Positions 8,833 through 21,243 of a stretch of DNA of 64,000 bases are shown in pieces. The notes under the pieces are model-generated. The model was not told the origin of the DNA. It made no database searches and was given only the letters and a program-made list of their open reading frames with translations. The stretch is taken from assembly GCF_048569485.1 (NCBI RefSeq), contig NC_134353.1, forward strand, positions 71,692,908-71,756,907, given 5' to 3'. Origin of the DNA: Anomaloglossus baeobatrachus. Lineage: Eukaryota > Chordata > Amphibia > Anura > Aromobatidae. A program made the position numbers and the translations under genes. The stretch's first letter is position 1. Each line of letters begins with the position of its first letter.

Positions 8833-10604
8833 TGTCATGGCGACTCCAGACTCTGTTCACATTGCAGAGTCTGGCAGGCAACTTGATGCCCCTTGGTTGC
8901 TTAGCCAGAGTTGTGTCAACTGTTTAGTGCTCTCTGGGAATAGATTTAGCAGCAGTTATTACCTGCTGGCTGGGGAATTGTTGCTGGGGTCACAGGTTGT
9001 GGACGTCCTATCACAGCCACCTTCGCCTTACAAAAAATGGTGGAACCCAGCCTCACATGCCGAAGATAGCTCTAGCTTTGCTCCAGCGTTATTGGACTTT
9101 GTGCGTGGTGATCCATTTGTTGGTGAACTGTTGTATGTAATTTGGTGTGCTGTAGAAATATCCTTGTTGTTTGTTTATTTCCTCCCTGTACTTTATTTCT
9201 CCCTGAGCACATATTGTTTTTTCCCCTGTGTGTCGATATTTGTGGGATTCTTTACTCCTGTCCAAGCCCTCCCCGGGGGTGCGGGAGAGGGGGTGTTAGA
9301 CTAGGGTTGCTCAGGAGTTAGGGCTATGCTGGCAATCCAGATCTAGCTACTATAGAGTCTCCCTCTGGAATAAGGGACAGTTTAGGGCCCCTAGTGTGGC
9401 GCCCTGGACTAGCCAGGTAGCCACAAACAACATCACACACACCCCCTCCCCTGGATAGTCTACATCAGTCAAGCAAAATCCTTGTTGCCTCCCTCCAGAT
9501 TCTGATGTCCATACCAGGTGGGGCGGAGCCAGGCGGTTGGCCCCACCCACCGAGGAGTTCACAGGCCTGGAGGCGGGAAAAAGCAGATAGTTGCGTTAGA
9601 GTTTGGAGTTGAGTGGAAGTAGAGTTGAGAAGTGGAGTGAGAAACTGATAGTGTCTGGGTAGGAACCCAGGCAGTGTCAGTAAGGTCGGCAGATGGTGGT
9701 GGCCGTCTGCAGGAGGTGGTGCAAGTCAGCAAAACCGTAGGACTGGAGATGGGCGGTGGCCCGCCGGTAACGAGCTGGGGAGCAGATTTGCATCCAGCAC
9801 AAAGGCAGGGCCATCGGACCCCGACTAGGCTTGGAGCCGCCGACAATGGTCAAATCCGAGAGTGACCGGAACCACAGGGGTTTCCTAACACCCAAGACCC
9901 GACAGAAGGCAACAGTCCACACCATGAGGATACACAGCCACCGCCATAGGCTAGAGATCCAAGGTCTAGCGCCTGCGGGCAACACGGGCTCCTTCGGTAC
10001 ATACACGCCGGGGAGCGGACTACCGTTGGGAAACCATCGGAGTCAATACTTTCTACAAAGGTGCAGGGAAAGTCAGCCACCATCGACCTGTCCGGGGAGA
10101 GCAAAGACACTGCAGTCGGCTGCGGGACCCGTCCATCCAGCCATTTGGTTTACCAGAGACTCTGTGAATTTGTGCCTGAGTGAGCACTACAGTGCCATCC
10201 GGCACCGCGCCGTGCTGCCCCTGCAACCCTGCACCCCAGCTACCCTGCCTCCCTGTTACACCACCGGGCCCCGGGATCACCAACCCCTACCCCCGGAGGG
10301 GACAACAACCTAGCTGCTCCCTACCATCGCTCCCGGGATCCCCGTCACCAGCAGCGGTGGTGCCCTTTATCACTACGACCCGTGGGTGGCGTCACAAACT
10401 ATCTCCCAAAACAAACCACCCCCTTTTCACTTGTGGGCAAGGAGCGCTGCTTGAGTCCCCGGGTCCGGCCCACCGCTCAAGCCACCGAGCAGCAGCAGCA
10501 GCCGCGGACCCGAGCATAGCGAGCGAGGCCCCTCCGCCCGCGACACTAGTCTGAGGGCAAGTTTAGGTGTCCTCACTCCTGTTTACCATGTCATACCTGT
10601 GACA
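8833..10604 (+). mobile_element. Solo-LTR-like repeat (TGTCATGG family), split by another LTR
   Basis: It starts TGTCATGGCGACTCC and ends CATACCTGTGACA, in two pieces (8833-9394 and 10550-10604) around an inserted LTR and its duplicated target. The same sequence occurs reversed at 45793-46282 without the insertion, which defines both ends. A diverged relative is at 49714-50326. TG...CA ends and the lack of an internal region suggest a solo LTR. No clear target duplication is visible here. Confidence 0.65.
9395..10545 (+). mobile_element. Solo LTR (TGTGGCGCC family), target duplication CTAG
   Basis: 1151 bp, TGTGGCGCCCTGG to CCCGCGACA, flanked by CTAG (9391-9394 and 10546-10549). The empty site is seen in the related repeat at 45793-46282. 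It shares with the cold-shock-element LTRs the start hairpin, a donor-like CTGAGTGAGC at about 10177 and GGTGGCGTCACAAAC near 10386. Trinucleotide AGC repeats lie near its end. Confidence 0.85.
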
Positions 10605-10906
10605 AGGGATGAGTGAACCAGAACTGTAAAGTTTGAGGTTTGTAATGAACACTGGGTGTCCGGGTCTCAGACCCAAACACGGACTTCTACCTGCACATCA
10701 ACTTTCCAGTGTGGGCACTTCCGACGCCATCACAGCCATGTCAAGTATTGACATGGCTGTGAATGGTCGGCGTACCACTTGAAAAAATATATATGTAATT
10801 AAAAAAAATGAAATGGGCTGCCACCATCAGACAGCTATGGGCTGCAACCATCAGCTATCCACTTTACCTTGGCTGGTTATCAAAAATATAGGAGCTCCAA
10901 CGTCTG
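10605..10906. repeat. Dispersed non-coding repeat, unassigned
   Basis: Short inverted pieces (ACAGCCATGTCAAGTATTG then GACATGGCTGT) and an A/T-rich stretch suggest an old palindromic element. I see no gene. Confidence 0.35.
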
Positions 10907-11635
10907 TCTGACTGTCGAGGAGGACAGCCGGCGGCCTTGTGCCATCACCGGGCAGGGGCCAGGGCACAACGGGGTACGTGGACCCTAGGTCAGCAAGGAT
11001 TTTCAGACGACCTAACAATTTACCCGACGAGGACAGAGCCTTCAAGATCTGTTCTCCACCCACTCCAAAATTGGGGTACTTGCGCAACGAGGGGGATAGG
11101 ACTTTCCACTACACGGTCCAGAAAATCCCAAGCGTGAACCCTGAGAGCAAGCTCACCCAGTTAGCCATACTGGTGAGTGGGACACGATTAGTTCTAAGCT
11201 AAAGGGACCAGTTAGAAGAAAAGGTGCCAAGGAAAAGGTCACAGGCTAACAGGCAGCACCAACGGGCACGGGACCCAGGCGTCCTCCCTCGCAGCGGTGT
11301 CAAGAACTTTGGTTTACTACAGTTGTCGGTGTCAGCGTTATTGGACTGAGTGAGTACGCAAGTGACCCTTACCGTCCCAGCGGCACGTTCCCATCACCAT
11401 CCCTGAGTTCCCGGGGCATCTCCCCTACCCGTGGAGGGGTTAAACACCTAGCTGCCTGCACCATCGCCACCGGGTACTCCCATTTGCAGCGGTGGTACTC
11501 CTTACCACGCACCACAGGTGACGTCACGAACTCTCCCCACCATCCCCTTTACATAGCCCCCTTTATTTTGAGAGGCCGCATGACCCCCGGGTCCGAAGAC
11601 CCGTCGAGCCACCGCGGATCCGGTTCCGAGCAGCA
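10907..11635 (+). mobile_element. Partial LTR (same family as 28821-29977)
   Basis: From GTCGAGGAGGACAGCCGG to CCGCGGATCC it runs parallel to 29214-29940 of the complete solo LTR, including GGGGTACGTGGACCCTAGG, the donor-like CTGAGTGAGTACG (about 11345) and GTGACGTCACGAACT. Both LTR termini are missing. Confidence 0.75.
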
Positions 11636-12533
11636 CACTTACATAGTCTTGTTATATAGAAAGTGATAAATATTCTAGAATTTGCAATGACTGCATTTAA
11701 CCCTTGGCAATCTGCCTTTTTTGTAGTTTCCTCTGATTTGACAGACCTTTATGTATGGCTTGGCAGCCAATCTTGCGATACTGGCAAAATGTGTCTATTA
11801 GTTCATTATAAGCGAAGCTTTTGCCTAAAAGTACTGCATGTCTCTTCCAAGTGTAGAGAAGACAGAAGGGCCAGGCTCCTGCTGATCGCCGGCTCGGAGA
11901 ACCACTTAGCACATCTATGCTAAGCTATGGGTACAATAGAAGCGCTGGCAAGCGGCTCGGAGCAAAGTTATTAGGCCTGGTGCCAGACATCACATGCATT
12001 ATACATGTTACAGCACAGTTTGGACTTGAGCTGCCACCGAGGATTTAGAGGCACAAAACAGCTTAAAACCTGTTTAAAATGAGAGACATGTTTGGAGTTG
12101 ATCGGAAACCTGTATGCCATGCTGGGCGACCATTAGATATATTCTGGATCAAAGGATAAATAAATGATTTACTAATTAGAACTCTTTTGACTATATATAT
12201 TTTTAATGATTTTTGTATCTTTTGTTACTCCCATTTTAATTATTAAAGGATTCATCCAAACAGAATGCGCTTCTCTGTGTGAATCCCCTTAGGACCCCCC
12301 TCTATTAGCCAGAATGAGGGGAAAAATTAGTCCTAATCTTGGAACTTTCTTTTCTAAAAGCACAAAATTCTGTTATTCAAATATTTTGATAATTTGTGTT
12401 GGCTGCCGGGTGTCATGATAATTTGCCACCTTAACTTGGCTAGGCAATTTAGATGCTATCAAAAAAATGTATGGATCTGCCAGTTGAAAAAAAAATTATG
12501 GAAAAAGGGCATGTGGAAAAAACCCTAAAATTT
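11636..12533. other. No recognised feature
   Basis: A/T-rich sequence of ordinary composition. I see no gene, clear repeat or RNA. It may be intergenic or intronic. Confidence 0.3.
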
Positions 12534-12550
12534 AGAATGTTTTTTTTTTA

Positions 12551-12588
<38 letters not shown>

Positions 12589-13062
12589 TATTATTATAGC
12601 ACCATTTATTCCATGGCACCTTACAAGTGAAAGAGGGTATATGTACAACAATCATTAACAGTACATAACAGACTGGTATAGGAGGAGAGAGGACCCTGCC
12701 CGCGAGGGCTCACAGTCTACAGGGAATGGGTGATGGTACAATAGGTGAGGACAGAGCTGGTTGCGCAGTGGTCTACTGGACTGAGGGCTATTGTAGGTTG
12801 TAGGCTTGTCAGAAGAGATGGGTCTTCAGGTTCCTCTTGAAGCTTTCCACAGTAGGAGAGAGTCTGATATGTTGGGGTAGAGCATTCCAGTGTATGGGGG
12901 AGGCACGGGAGAAATCATGTACGCGATTGTGGGAAGACGAGATCAGATGAGAGGTGAGAAGGAGATCTTGTGAGGATCTGAGGTTGCATTTAGGTAGGTA
13001 CCGGGAGACTAGGTCACAGATGTAAGGAGGAGACAGGTTGTGGATGGCTTTGTATGTCATGG
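12534..13062 (-). mobile_element. 5'-truncated LINE 3' end (CR1/L2-like)
   Basis: The minus strand encodes the last residues of a non-LTR retrotransposon: AIHNLSPPYICDLVSRYLP, then ASPIHWNALPQHIRLSP and SFKRNLKTHLF, a C-terminal signature of L2/CR1-type LINEs. About 200 bp of 3' UTR follows, ending in an ATT microsatellite (12555-12595), the usual simple tail. The rest of the element is absent, as expected for 5' truncation. Confidence 0.75.
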
Positions 13063-13081
13063 TTTTTAGAACAATTTAGAA

Positions 13082-13160
13082 TGTTGTATATGCTTTCTGC
13101 AGGCGGACACCCAGACGTAGTAGACTACGTCTGGGTGCTTGCCTACGGAAGCATATACCC
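13082..13160. repeat. Imperfect hairpin
   Basis: GTATATGCTTTCTGCAGGCG followed by ACACCCAGACGTA pairs with TACGTCTGGGTGCTTGCC and GGAAGCATATAC, with arms of about 34 bases and a few mismatches. It is probably part of a small palindromic transposon. Confidence 0.5.
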
Positions 13161-13302
13161 CCGTAAATGGTGCGTGACAGAGCACACCCTGACTCTGTTT
13201 GCACCAATACAGTCAATGGCCCCATCGGCGCATGCATCCGAAACACGTTTTATGGGGGTATTCGGATGGAAGCTCCGACGCGACCACTGATCGTAGGTAA
13301 TA

Positions 13303-13497
13303 ATGAAATCTGGAAGCTGCCTAAGTGATAAGCAGGGAGAATGCTTTCATCAAGATCTGAAGACCATGGAAGAGCGTTATCAGGGGCGATGGGACAAAAA
13401 TATGATGGCAGACCACTGCTGGAGCATCAAACAAGATTGTCCTCAACAAGTACACAAACGCAAGAGCTATGCAAATTTTTGCCTGAATAGAACTTAA
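13303..13497 (+). pseudogene. Fragment of an uncharacterised mobile-element protein (FHQD/YQGRW segment)
   Basis: A 64-codon frame contains LSDKQGECFHQDLKTMEERY, then QGRWDKNMMADHCWSIKQD and HKRKSYANF. From memory this matches the end of a protein found in many animal genomes in multi-copy form (SDEQGERFHQDI...YQGRW...MMADYCW). I recall no solid name for its family. The rest of that protein is not seen upstream. I take it as a fossil of a DNA-transposon-like or other mobile gene. It could also be an exapted exon, but nothing supports that. Confidence 0.5.
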
Positions 13498-13672
13498 ATA
13501 AGTCTTGCGCTAATTTTATAATTAAAATAAGTGTTTTAATATGTTATATTTAGAAATTGTAGACAACTTCTAATGCAAGCATATCTTTTAGTGTATTAGT
13601 GTATATACTGCATTACATTATTAAATTTTCACAAAGATGATGCCCAAGAAGACATTATACTTCATTATGTTA

Positions 13673-13969
13673 GACTATGTCCCCACAGGAGATTAAACCT
13701 GCGGATTTATCTGCGGAAAATCCACGGATTTTCTGGATTTTCCAGATAAATCCGCAGGTTTCAGCATGCAAAGACACTCCCCATGTTATCCTATGTGAGG
13801 GCCTGGACTTCCGCAGGTAATCCACAGGAATGTCTGCAGGTTTTCTGCAGCTATTTCACTCTACTACCGCAGCTAAAAATAGCAGCGGATTCCGGCGAGC
13901 AGCAGCGGGAAACCTGCGGCCGCACCTGCGGATATATCCCCAGGTGCGAGCTCCCGTGGGCACATAGCC
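13673..13969. mobile_element. Palindromic MITE, TTA duplication (Harbinger-like)
   Basis: Ends GACTATGTCCCCACAGGAG and CTCCCGTGGGCACATAGCC are inverted, flanked by TTA (13670-13672 and 13970-13972). The interior is rich in GCGGATTTATCTGCGG-like inverted motifs. The 3-bp TTA duplication fits PIF/Harbinger. No transposase is encoded. Confidence 0.7.
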
Positions 13970-14463
13970 TTAAACTAAATGTTGAAATTTGTACAATAAG
14001 ATGCAAGCCTAAAATCTTGAATTCCAAAAAAATGTAGCTTACAGAGAAAAACTAATCTCAGATTTGAGATCAGCACACTCAAATTAAGTAAGAAAAAGTA
14101 ATTTTGTGGATGCAACAAAAATGGTCCCCAATGTTATCGATATGGTACAACCAAGAAGAAGAGGAGGAAATAGGGAACAGATATTAAAGATAAAAGAACT
14201 AGAATGGATATATAGGTTAAAAATGCTCAAATTACCTAATGGCCTAAATGTTGAATTCAAGGTTTCTTCCCTTATGTAGGTTGTCATGCATTGTGTGTTT
14301 GTGGGCAATGAATTGGTTTAATGAAAAAGAAAAAATAACTTGTTATTATTCTGACAATGCTGTAATATTTCTGTGTTTTATGTTTACAGATCACTTGAAA
14401 TGCACTATAAAGAATAACACTCATCTTAATGTATGCTGATGGTGGGCTGTATATAACCTGAGG

Positions 14464-14501
<38 letters not shown>

Positions 14502-14591
14502 CTAGCTATCTAGCCCTCTATCTATCTATCTATCTATCTATCCATCTATCTATCCCTTTATCTATCTATCCCTTTATCCCTCTATATGTCC

Positions 14592-14650
<59 letters not shown>

Positions 14651-14821
14651 CATCCATCTATCCCTTTATTTATCTATCTATCTATCTATCTATCTATATA
14701 TCTATCTATCTATTTACCTATCTATCTATCCATCCATCTATCCCTTTATCTATCTATCTATCTATCTATCTATATATCTATCTATCTATTTATCTATCTA
14801 TCTATCCATCCATCTATCCCT

Positions 14822-14866
<45 letters not shown>

Positions 14867-14909
14867 CATCCATCTATCCCTTTATCTATCTATCTATCTA
14901 TCTATCTAA

Positions 14910-14942
<33 letters not shown>

Positions 14943-15119
14943 CCTTTATCTATTTATCTATCTAACTATCTATCTATCAATCTATCTATCTGTCTATCCA
15001 TCTATCTATCCCTTTATCTATTATCCATCTGTCTATCTATCTATCCCTTTATCTATTTATCTATTTATCTATCTATCTATCTATCTATCTATCCATCTAT
15101 CTATCCCTCTATCTATCCC

Positions 15120-15157
<38 letters not shown>

Positions 15158-15284
15158 CCTCTATCTGTCTATCCATCTATCTATCCATTTATCTATTTAC
15201 CTATCTATCTATCCATCTCTCTATCTATCCCTCTATCTATCTATCCCTCTATCTATCTATTATCTATCTATCTATCCCTCTATT

Positions 15285-15319
<35 letters not shown>

Positions 15320-15696
15320 AATCTATCCATCCCTCCATCTATCTATCTATCCCTCTATCTATCTATCCCTCTATCTATCTATCCCTCTATCTATCTATCC
15401 CTCTATCTATCTATCTATCTATCCATCTATCTATCCCTCTATCTATCCCTCTATCTATTATCCCTCTATCTATCTATCTATCTATCTATCTATCCCTCTA
15501 TCTATCTATCTATTATCTATCTCTCTTTCTTTCTATCTATCTATCCCTCTATCTATCCATCTATCTATCCCTCTATCTATCCCTCTATCTATCTATCCCT
15601 CTATCTATTATCCTTCTATCTATCATCTATCTATCTATCTATCTATGCCTCTATCTATCTATCTATCTATCTATCTATTATCTATCTCTCTTTCTT

Positions 15697-15742
<46 letters not shown>

Positions 15743-15847
15743 CCTCTATCTATCTATCTATCCCTCTATCTATCTATCTATCCCTCTATCTATCTATCTA
15801 TCTATCTATCTATTATCTATCTCTCTTTCTTTCTATCTATCTATCCC

Positions 15848-15893
<46 letters not shown>

Positions 15894-15950
15894 CCTCTAT
15901 CTATCTATCTATCTATCTCTTTGTATCTATCCATCTTTGCACATCTTTAA
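14464..15950. repeat. Long TATC microsatellite with a TA run
   Basis: A (TA)n run at 14465-14498, then about 1.4 kb of TATC/TATCC tetranucleotide repeats broken by CCCT variants. Larger periods such as TATCTATCCCTCTATC recur. Open frames here are simple-repeat artefacts. Confidence 0.97.
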
Positions 15951-17406
15951 CATATAAAAATCTTGAATGTCTTGAATGCATGTAATTCTGGTTCATGTCA
16001 TATGGACGGCACACGGCTGTCAGATGGATGTCACCCTTGTGCTGTATGTGCTTTTCACAATCCCATAGACTTCTATTGACCATTTTCATCTGTGCTGATG
16101 CTAAAAAACAGGCACATCTCCCTGTGGATCCTCGTAAACCCGTAGGTGTGAAAGTCACCGCAGATTTTAATGAGTATGCCTGTGAAAATGAACACGCGAT
16201 GGAGACACGGACGTGTGCAGGAGACCTAAGAGGAACTTCAAAAAACAAAATATGTCTCATATCAGTTAAAAAAACCACACACAAAAAACATAAAACGTAA
16301 AACACTCTGATAAATGTTTTTTTATTGTTACAGAAATTATAGGACAATCTGCATCACAAAAAAACTTCAGTTACATTATCTTAGAAAGAATAAATTCCTA
16401 CAATTGACGTAACAAATTACCTTACTTCACCAAATTGTAGGTTTTCTGTGATAATGGATTATCAAAACTCATTTTGGCACAAAACGCTCCGGTCTTATAC
16501 AAAGTGACAGCTTCCCTCCTCCAGAAGAGACGTCCTCGGCTGCTTCCGCGGCTCCGAGAATATCCGCTATACATTTCATATTACCATCGGCATAAAAGTA
16601 TCACCCGCTATCGCAATCGTGCACATTTTATTAAAAAAATAAACATTGTTACATCTGGTCATAATATATACTTTTTATTTTATTAGTTGCCTGTAAAGTA
16701 CCCTGTCTCCTACATACTGGATAGATCGCCATTTATAGGGGCTCCTAAGAACCTGTCTGACCACAAGGAATCGATGAATTCACTGAGACAATACATGTTG
16801 GCTTAGAGCCACCAACGTGATATATTCTAATGAGCATTGTGCATTACTCAATATGGCTGCCTCTACAGTTTTGCTATTGGGGACATTTACTGTATGCCAA
16901 TAGGCTCTGACATCAGTGAGTTAGGAGCCTCTTCTTCCTTGGAGACGAAGCTTCAATATGAACAAGTGCTGCTGAGAACAGTGACAATCTATGTGCACGG
17001 AACGCTCTATTACTGATTATTCTGTGCGTGTGGGAAGTGCGGTCTAAACTAGCCAATCAGCTTCTCTGTAGACTGTTTAACTGCCATTACCAGCTGCTGT
17101 AAACGAGTCCTTACTTTATTTTTTTATCTTGATCTTATGATAGTTTGTAGGGAACAGGTTCACTTTAAAGTAAAGCTCCATCTTTAGATCTTTTTTATCA
17201 GAATATATTAAGGAATTGCTTTGATGCACTTTTGGTAATAGTCTTTAGCTACGACCTTATTTCCAAAGGTCGGTTTTTAGTTTTGTGCAGTCTATTCTCT
17301 GCTGATTTTAGAGACTATGCTAAGTAATTGGAACCACTTTTATCCTTTTAACCCATGGCCATTTCTTAAAAATTGAGCATTAACATTCTTTTCTTTTAAC
17401 CAACCT
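15951..17406. other. No gene; degenerate repeat fragments
   Basis: Contains pieces resembling palindromic elements, including TCATATGGACGGCACACGGC near 16000 and an AACAGGTTCACTTTAAAG end near 17153 like a TTAA-type element terminus. No coding evidence. Confidence 0.35.
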
Positions 17407-17410
17407 TTAA

Positions 17411-18298
17411 AGGGAGCCTGTCAGCAGATTTGTCCCCTATAAGCTGCGGCCATCACCAGTAATCTCTTATATACAGGATTCTAGAATACTGTAAATAAGA
17501 GCCCAGGCCGCGCTGTAGAACATAAACATCACTTTTATAATACTCCCCTATGGGGGCGGTCCAGTCCGATGAGTGTTGCTGCTCTCCAGTCTGACACCTC
17601 CTCTCTCTCCGGTCCGGCACCTCCTCTCTCTCCGGTCTGACACATCCTCTCTCTCCGGTCCGGCACCTCCTCTCTGTCCGGTCCGGCACCTCCTCTCTCT
17701 CCGGTCCAGCGCCCCCTCTCTCTCCGGTCCGGCACCTCCTCTCTCTTCAGTCCAGCGGCGCCTACTCTCTCTCCGCTCCGGCACCTCCTCCCTGCTGCAA
17801 TTGCCGTCCTTCTTCGACTCAGCCCAATTTGGATGTCGCGTCCTATGTCATCCACACAAGCTGGCATTGCGGTCCCGCGCATGCGCAATTTGATCTGCCC
17901 TGCTCAGGGGACATCAAAGTATTGTAGCGCGCATGCGCGAGTGGTCTTTCACCTTTCCTTCTGCCTGCGCATTACAGTACTTTAATTAAACCCTTAGCAG
18001 GGAAGATCAATGCATGCCTGTGCAGGATAGAAGAAAAACAGCAATCACAGCAGATAGGAGGCGCTAAATCGGAGAGAGGAGGCGCTGGACCTGAGAGAGG
18101 AGGTGCCGGACTGCAGAGAGGAGGAGAGCAGTGACGCCCATCAGACTGGACTGCCCTTTAGGTGAGTATTATAAAAGTGATTTTTACATTCTACAGAGCA
18201 ACCTGGCCTCTTATATACAGTATTCTAGAATGCGGTATATAAGAGCTCTCTGGTGGTGGCCGCAGCTTATAGGGACCAAATCTGGTGACCGGTTCCCT
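17411..18298. mobile_element. Palindromic TTAA element (Kolobok-like) with an internal minisatellite
   Basis: Starts AGGGAGCCTGTCAGCAG and ends ATCTGGTGACCGGTTCCCT, flanked by TTAA (17407-17410 and 18299-18302). Arms of about 150 bp are inverted copies (CCCTATAAGCTGCGGCC; CTCTTATATACAG). The loop carries a 23-bp tandem repeat. AGGG ends plus TTAA fit Kolobok. It is non-autonomous. Confidence 0.7.
17575..17795. repeat. About 23-bp minisatellite
   Basis: Tandem copies of CTCCGGTCCGGCACCTCCTC, about nine imperfect units, inside the loop of the TTAA element. The RERRCRTGERG-type frames are artefacts of it. Confidence 0.85.
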
Positions 18299-18302
18299 TT
18301 AA

Positions 18303-19074
18303 GCAATTTCCTAAATTATTCTGAATCACAGGTACAAAGATAACGAGATTCTTAAAATAGTGCAAAATAAGAGATACAATATATACAATAAATATTTGCT
18401 ATACAGTACAAAATTTCTCTAAGGAACAATATTCACAAAAATCCAAGGAAAAAAGTACAAATCTGTTACTAAATACAGCAAAATGAAGTGACAATACATT
18501 CAGTTAAACTGGATCGTTGTGAATAATTACACTTCTTTGGAGTCTTAATATATAGAAAGCCATAATGTAGGAATGATGTGGATAGCCTGAGATACCTGAT
18601 TTCTCTATATCTACAGTTACTCGTTAAAAATAAGCTGCACAAGGAACCCAAGAACGCGTACGTGGTATTTTGCAGCCTATGCACTGGAGTGATCAGCAAA
18701 AAAATATATATATATATTCTTTTCTAAGAAGCATTTATAATATATACTTTACAGAACAACATACAAGAACAGCGGAGGATCACGGAGAAGCTGAACTCGG
18801 AAATACTTTCAGAAATAAAACTTTTGGATTGTTTTTAAAGTTCTGAAAGTTTTATTTTTTAAATAAACTTATGACATTTTACTTTTCACACTTATTTTTA
18901 TTTTCACAGATGAAAACAGAGTAAAAAATAGACTTATATTGAGTGTGGATCCAATAGGGCAGCCCGCTGATCTATTGACTGATGTGAAGAATAAATAATA
19001 ATGGTTCACGACCTGGTACAGAAAACAGATACTAGATACAGTGGGGGAGAGGTGAATAAATGAACCTGGAGCTC
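18303..19074. other. No recognised feature
   Basis: A/T-rich sequence without coding signs. Stretches near 18780-18850 hold a weak inverted repeat (CTTTCAGAAATAAAACTTT then AAGTTCTGAAAGTTTTATTT). Confidence 0.3.
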
Positions 19075-19079
19075 TACAG

Positions 19080-19390
19080 TGAGGGCTCATGTAGACGACC
19101 ATATTTTTGGTCCAAGTATTTTCCATAAAAAAATCGCACTTGGACAAGCCTAATTATTTCCTACTGGTCCAAAGGAAAGAACCACAGCATGCACGATTTG
19201 CCTCTGTAAATCGGAGGGCATTCGGCCATCTAAGTCTATGGGTCCATGAAAAAAATCGGACTGCACTCGGATGACATGAGAGTACAGTCTGATTTTCTTG
19301 GACTGACTTAACGGAGAAGAGGGAAAAACTTTTATTTTTCATTCACAACCTCCGAGAAATACGGATCACAATCAGATCAGAGTCTGACTA
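19080..19390. mobile_element. MITE-like fragment
   Basis: GAGGGCTCATGTAGACGACC and the GGACTGCACTCGGATGACAT region resemble the interior of the TTA-flanked element at 55601-56067. No matching right end is seen, so it is probably truncated. Confidence 0.4.
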
Positions 19391-20164
19391 GCACGGGGGC
19401 TCCTGTCCTGTGAGGCCGCGAGTCTCCTCTGCGGGAGACCGCAGCTGCCCATACCCACGATCCAGGCTCCTGCAGTTGTAGTCTTTCTCTTTTGTCTTCC
19501 CTGCAGTGAACGCTTGCAACTCTGTAGGAAATAATTGACATGCTGCAGCTCGGAAAACCACACCGCAAGTCAGTTTACGCTGCGAGCAGTGCATGCACAG
19601 TGGACAGGAGATTTCTGGAAATCCCATCCACTGTGCTTGTACTGTACGACAAGGAGTTTTGTCACAGCTGAAGCATGCTACATCCAAAATGCTGTGAACC
19701 CTGATCCAGGGCACACAGGATGGGGTGTTTCGGTGGGGGCTGCATTGATCTGACTTCGGACTCCACTGAATCATCCACGGTTGACACGATTGAGTTTAAG
19801 AAAATTGCCACGGAGGTGGCACGTGTCCAGATTAATGTGATGGACTTTACAAAAATGGCCACGGTGTCCTATCTGCGCACGCGGCACCTCCGAGCCCATT
19901 TTTTTTAAGTCCATCTCATCTCTGTTGAATCACCCGCAGTGAGATCAATGGCACTCGTCGCTGAGACACCTTGTCCTGTGACCCTCCTGAGTCGCTCCAC
20001 TGCAGTGATACCCCCGCAGCCCACCGGCAGATCAATGGTGCCCGCTGCCACTGCGACACCCCCAAGCCCGCAGTATTGCCGACCCTCCTGAGCCACAACA
20101 CCCCCTCAGCATTGCTGATCCTGCCTCCTGTGACCTTCTTGAGATGCTACACCACTGCCACTCC
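19391..20164. other. No recognised feature
   Basis: Moderately GC-rich, without a convincing frame or repeat boundary. Short frames on both strands overlap and resemble nothing. Confidence 0.3.
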
Positions 20165-20662
20165 CCCCTGGTGTGCATTAGGATTAAGACACACTAGGAT
20201 TATAAAACGGTGGGATGGTGGGATATTGTGGGTTATGTACCATTTTGTGTGGGTTAATGTTTAGGCGTGGTTGACTGTCCATTCTCTGTATTTCTTGTGT
20301 GTACATTGTATTGTCTGCAGGGTTATAACTCCTTGAAGCGCTTCTGTCCCTAGGTGTGGGGGACGGTGCCTGGAATCCACCTAACTTCTTTGCTTACCTC
20401 GGGGGAGGCAATCTGTTTGAGAACTTGAAGAGAGAAGGACGAAGTTTGAACATCTGGGCTGAAGGTGCGGCTCCTCAGAGAGACCTGGACATTTATACAT
20501 TACTGGACTATATTCGTGTTTTCTTTACTATTTTTACCCTCCGTATTGTGGATTATGTTATGGACCATTTGATTTGCTTGGAATAAATGTTCTTTGGATT
20601 GTACAGCCATCGCTCGCTCTGTTGATTGTGTGATATGGGATGGGAGAAGGACCTCGTCACAG
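20165..20662 (+). repeat. Possible LTR-like or 3'-end sequence with AATAAA
   Basis: TGTGCATTAGG to CCTCGTCACA has TG...CA ends, and GGAATAAATG about 80 bp before the end looks like a polyadenylation region. No target duplication was found. It could equally be an unspliced 3' exon or another repeat. Confidence 0.3.
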
Positions 20663-20689
20663 ACGGACCCTCATTTTACCATTAAAAAT

Positions 20690-20770
20690 ATTTTTTTCCT
20701 ATTTTACTTCTCTAAATTTGTGGTGCGTCTTATAATCCGGTGCGTCTTATAAAACGAAAAATACGGTATA
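20690..20770. repeat. Dispersed short repeat
   Basis: GTGGTGCGTCTTATAATCCG then GTGCGTCTTATAAAACG and AAAAATACGGTAT form a direct/inverted pattern typical of a widespread short element. No coding. Confidence 0.4.
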
Positions 20771-21243
20771 TGGACCCATAAAAATAGTTCCTTTTTATTT
20801 TGATCCTAGACATCTCTCATCATTTTTTAAAAAAGCTACATATTAAAGAATGATCTACTTTAGGAAAGTCTAAAAGGAGTTTTCATCTCAGTTTTCATGT
20901 TTTAGAGTCTAAGTATGGTCTAAAAGCAACAACTCAAGCTTTCTAACCTACTGATCCCTACCCCTTCTCTTCATCCTGCCCGACTCCTTGCTTCTTCATC
21001 TGGTGGGATCAGGTATTAGCACTGCGGAAAATAATTAGCTGCAGCGGTCCTATGTCTGTTTTACCAGAACAATCCATATGCAAGGAGAGCTGCAAGAGGA
21101 CCTTGACACTACTAGGGGAGGCCCGATGTTGGATCAACGGTGGCCATGCCTTTTTTTCTACCATGGTAAACTCAACATACAAAAAGGTAGGCAACCACTT
21201 TGGGTTTGTTGGCATTAATAGAACATACTATAGGAGAGGTTAA

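Noticed and set aside
8336-9304. 322-codon plus-strand frame
   Set aside because: It spans a Gypsy LTR end, unassigned spacer and a solo LTR; no family resemblance.
14586-15950. SIYLSIYL-repeat frames
   Set aside because: Translation of the TATC microsatellite.
17453-17888. Arg/Cys/Glu-rich minus-strand frames
   Set aside because: They arise from the 23-bp minisatellite in the loop of a TTAA element.
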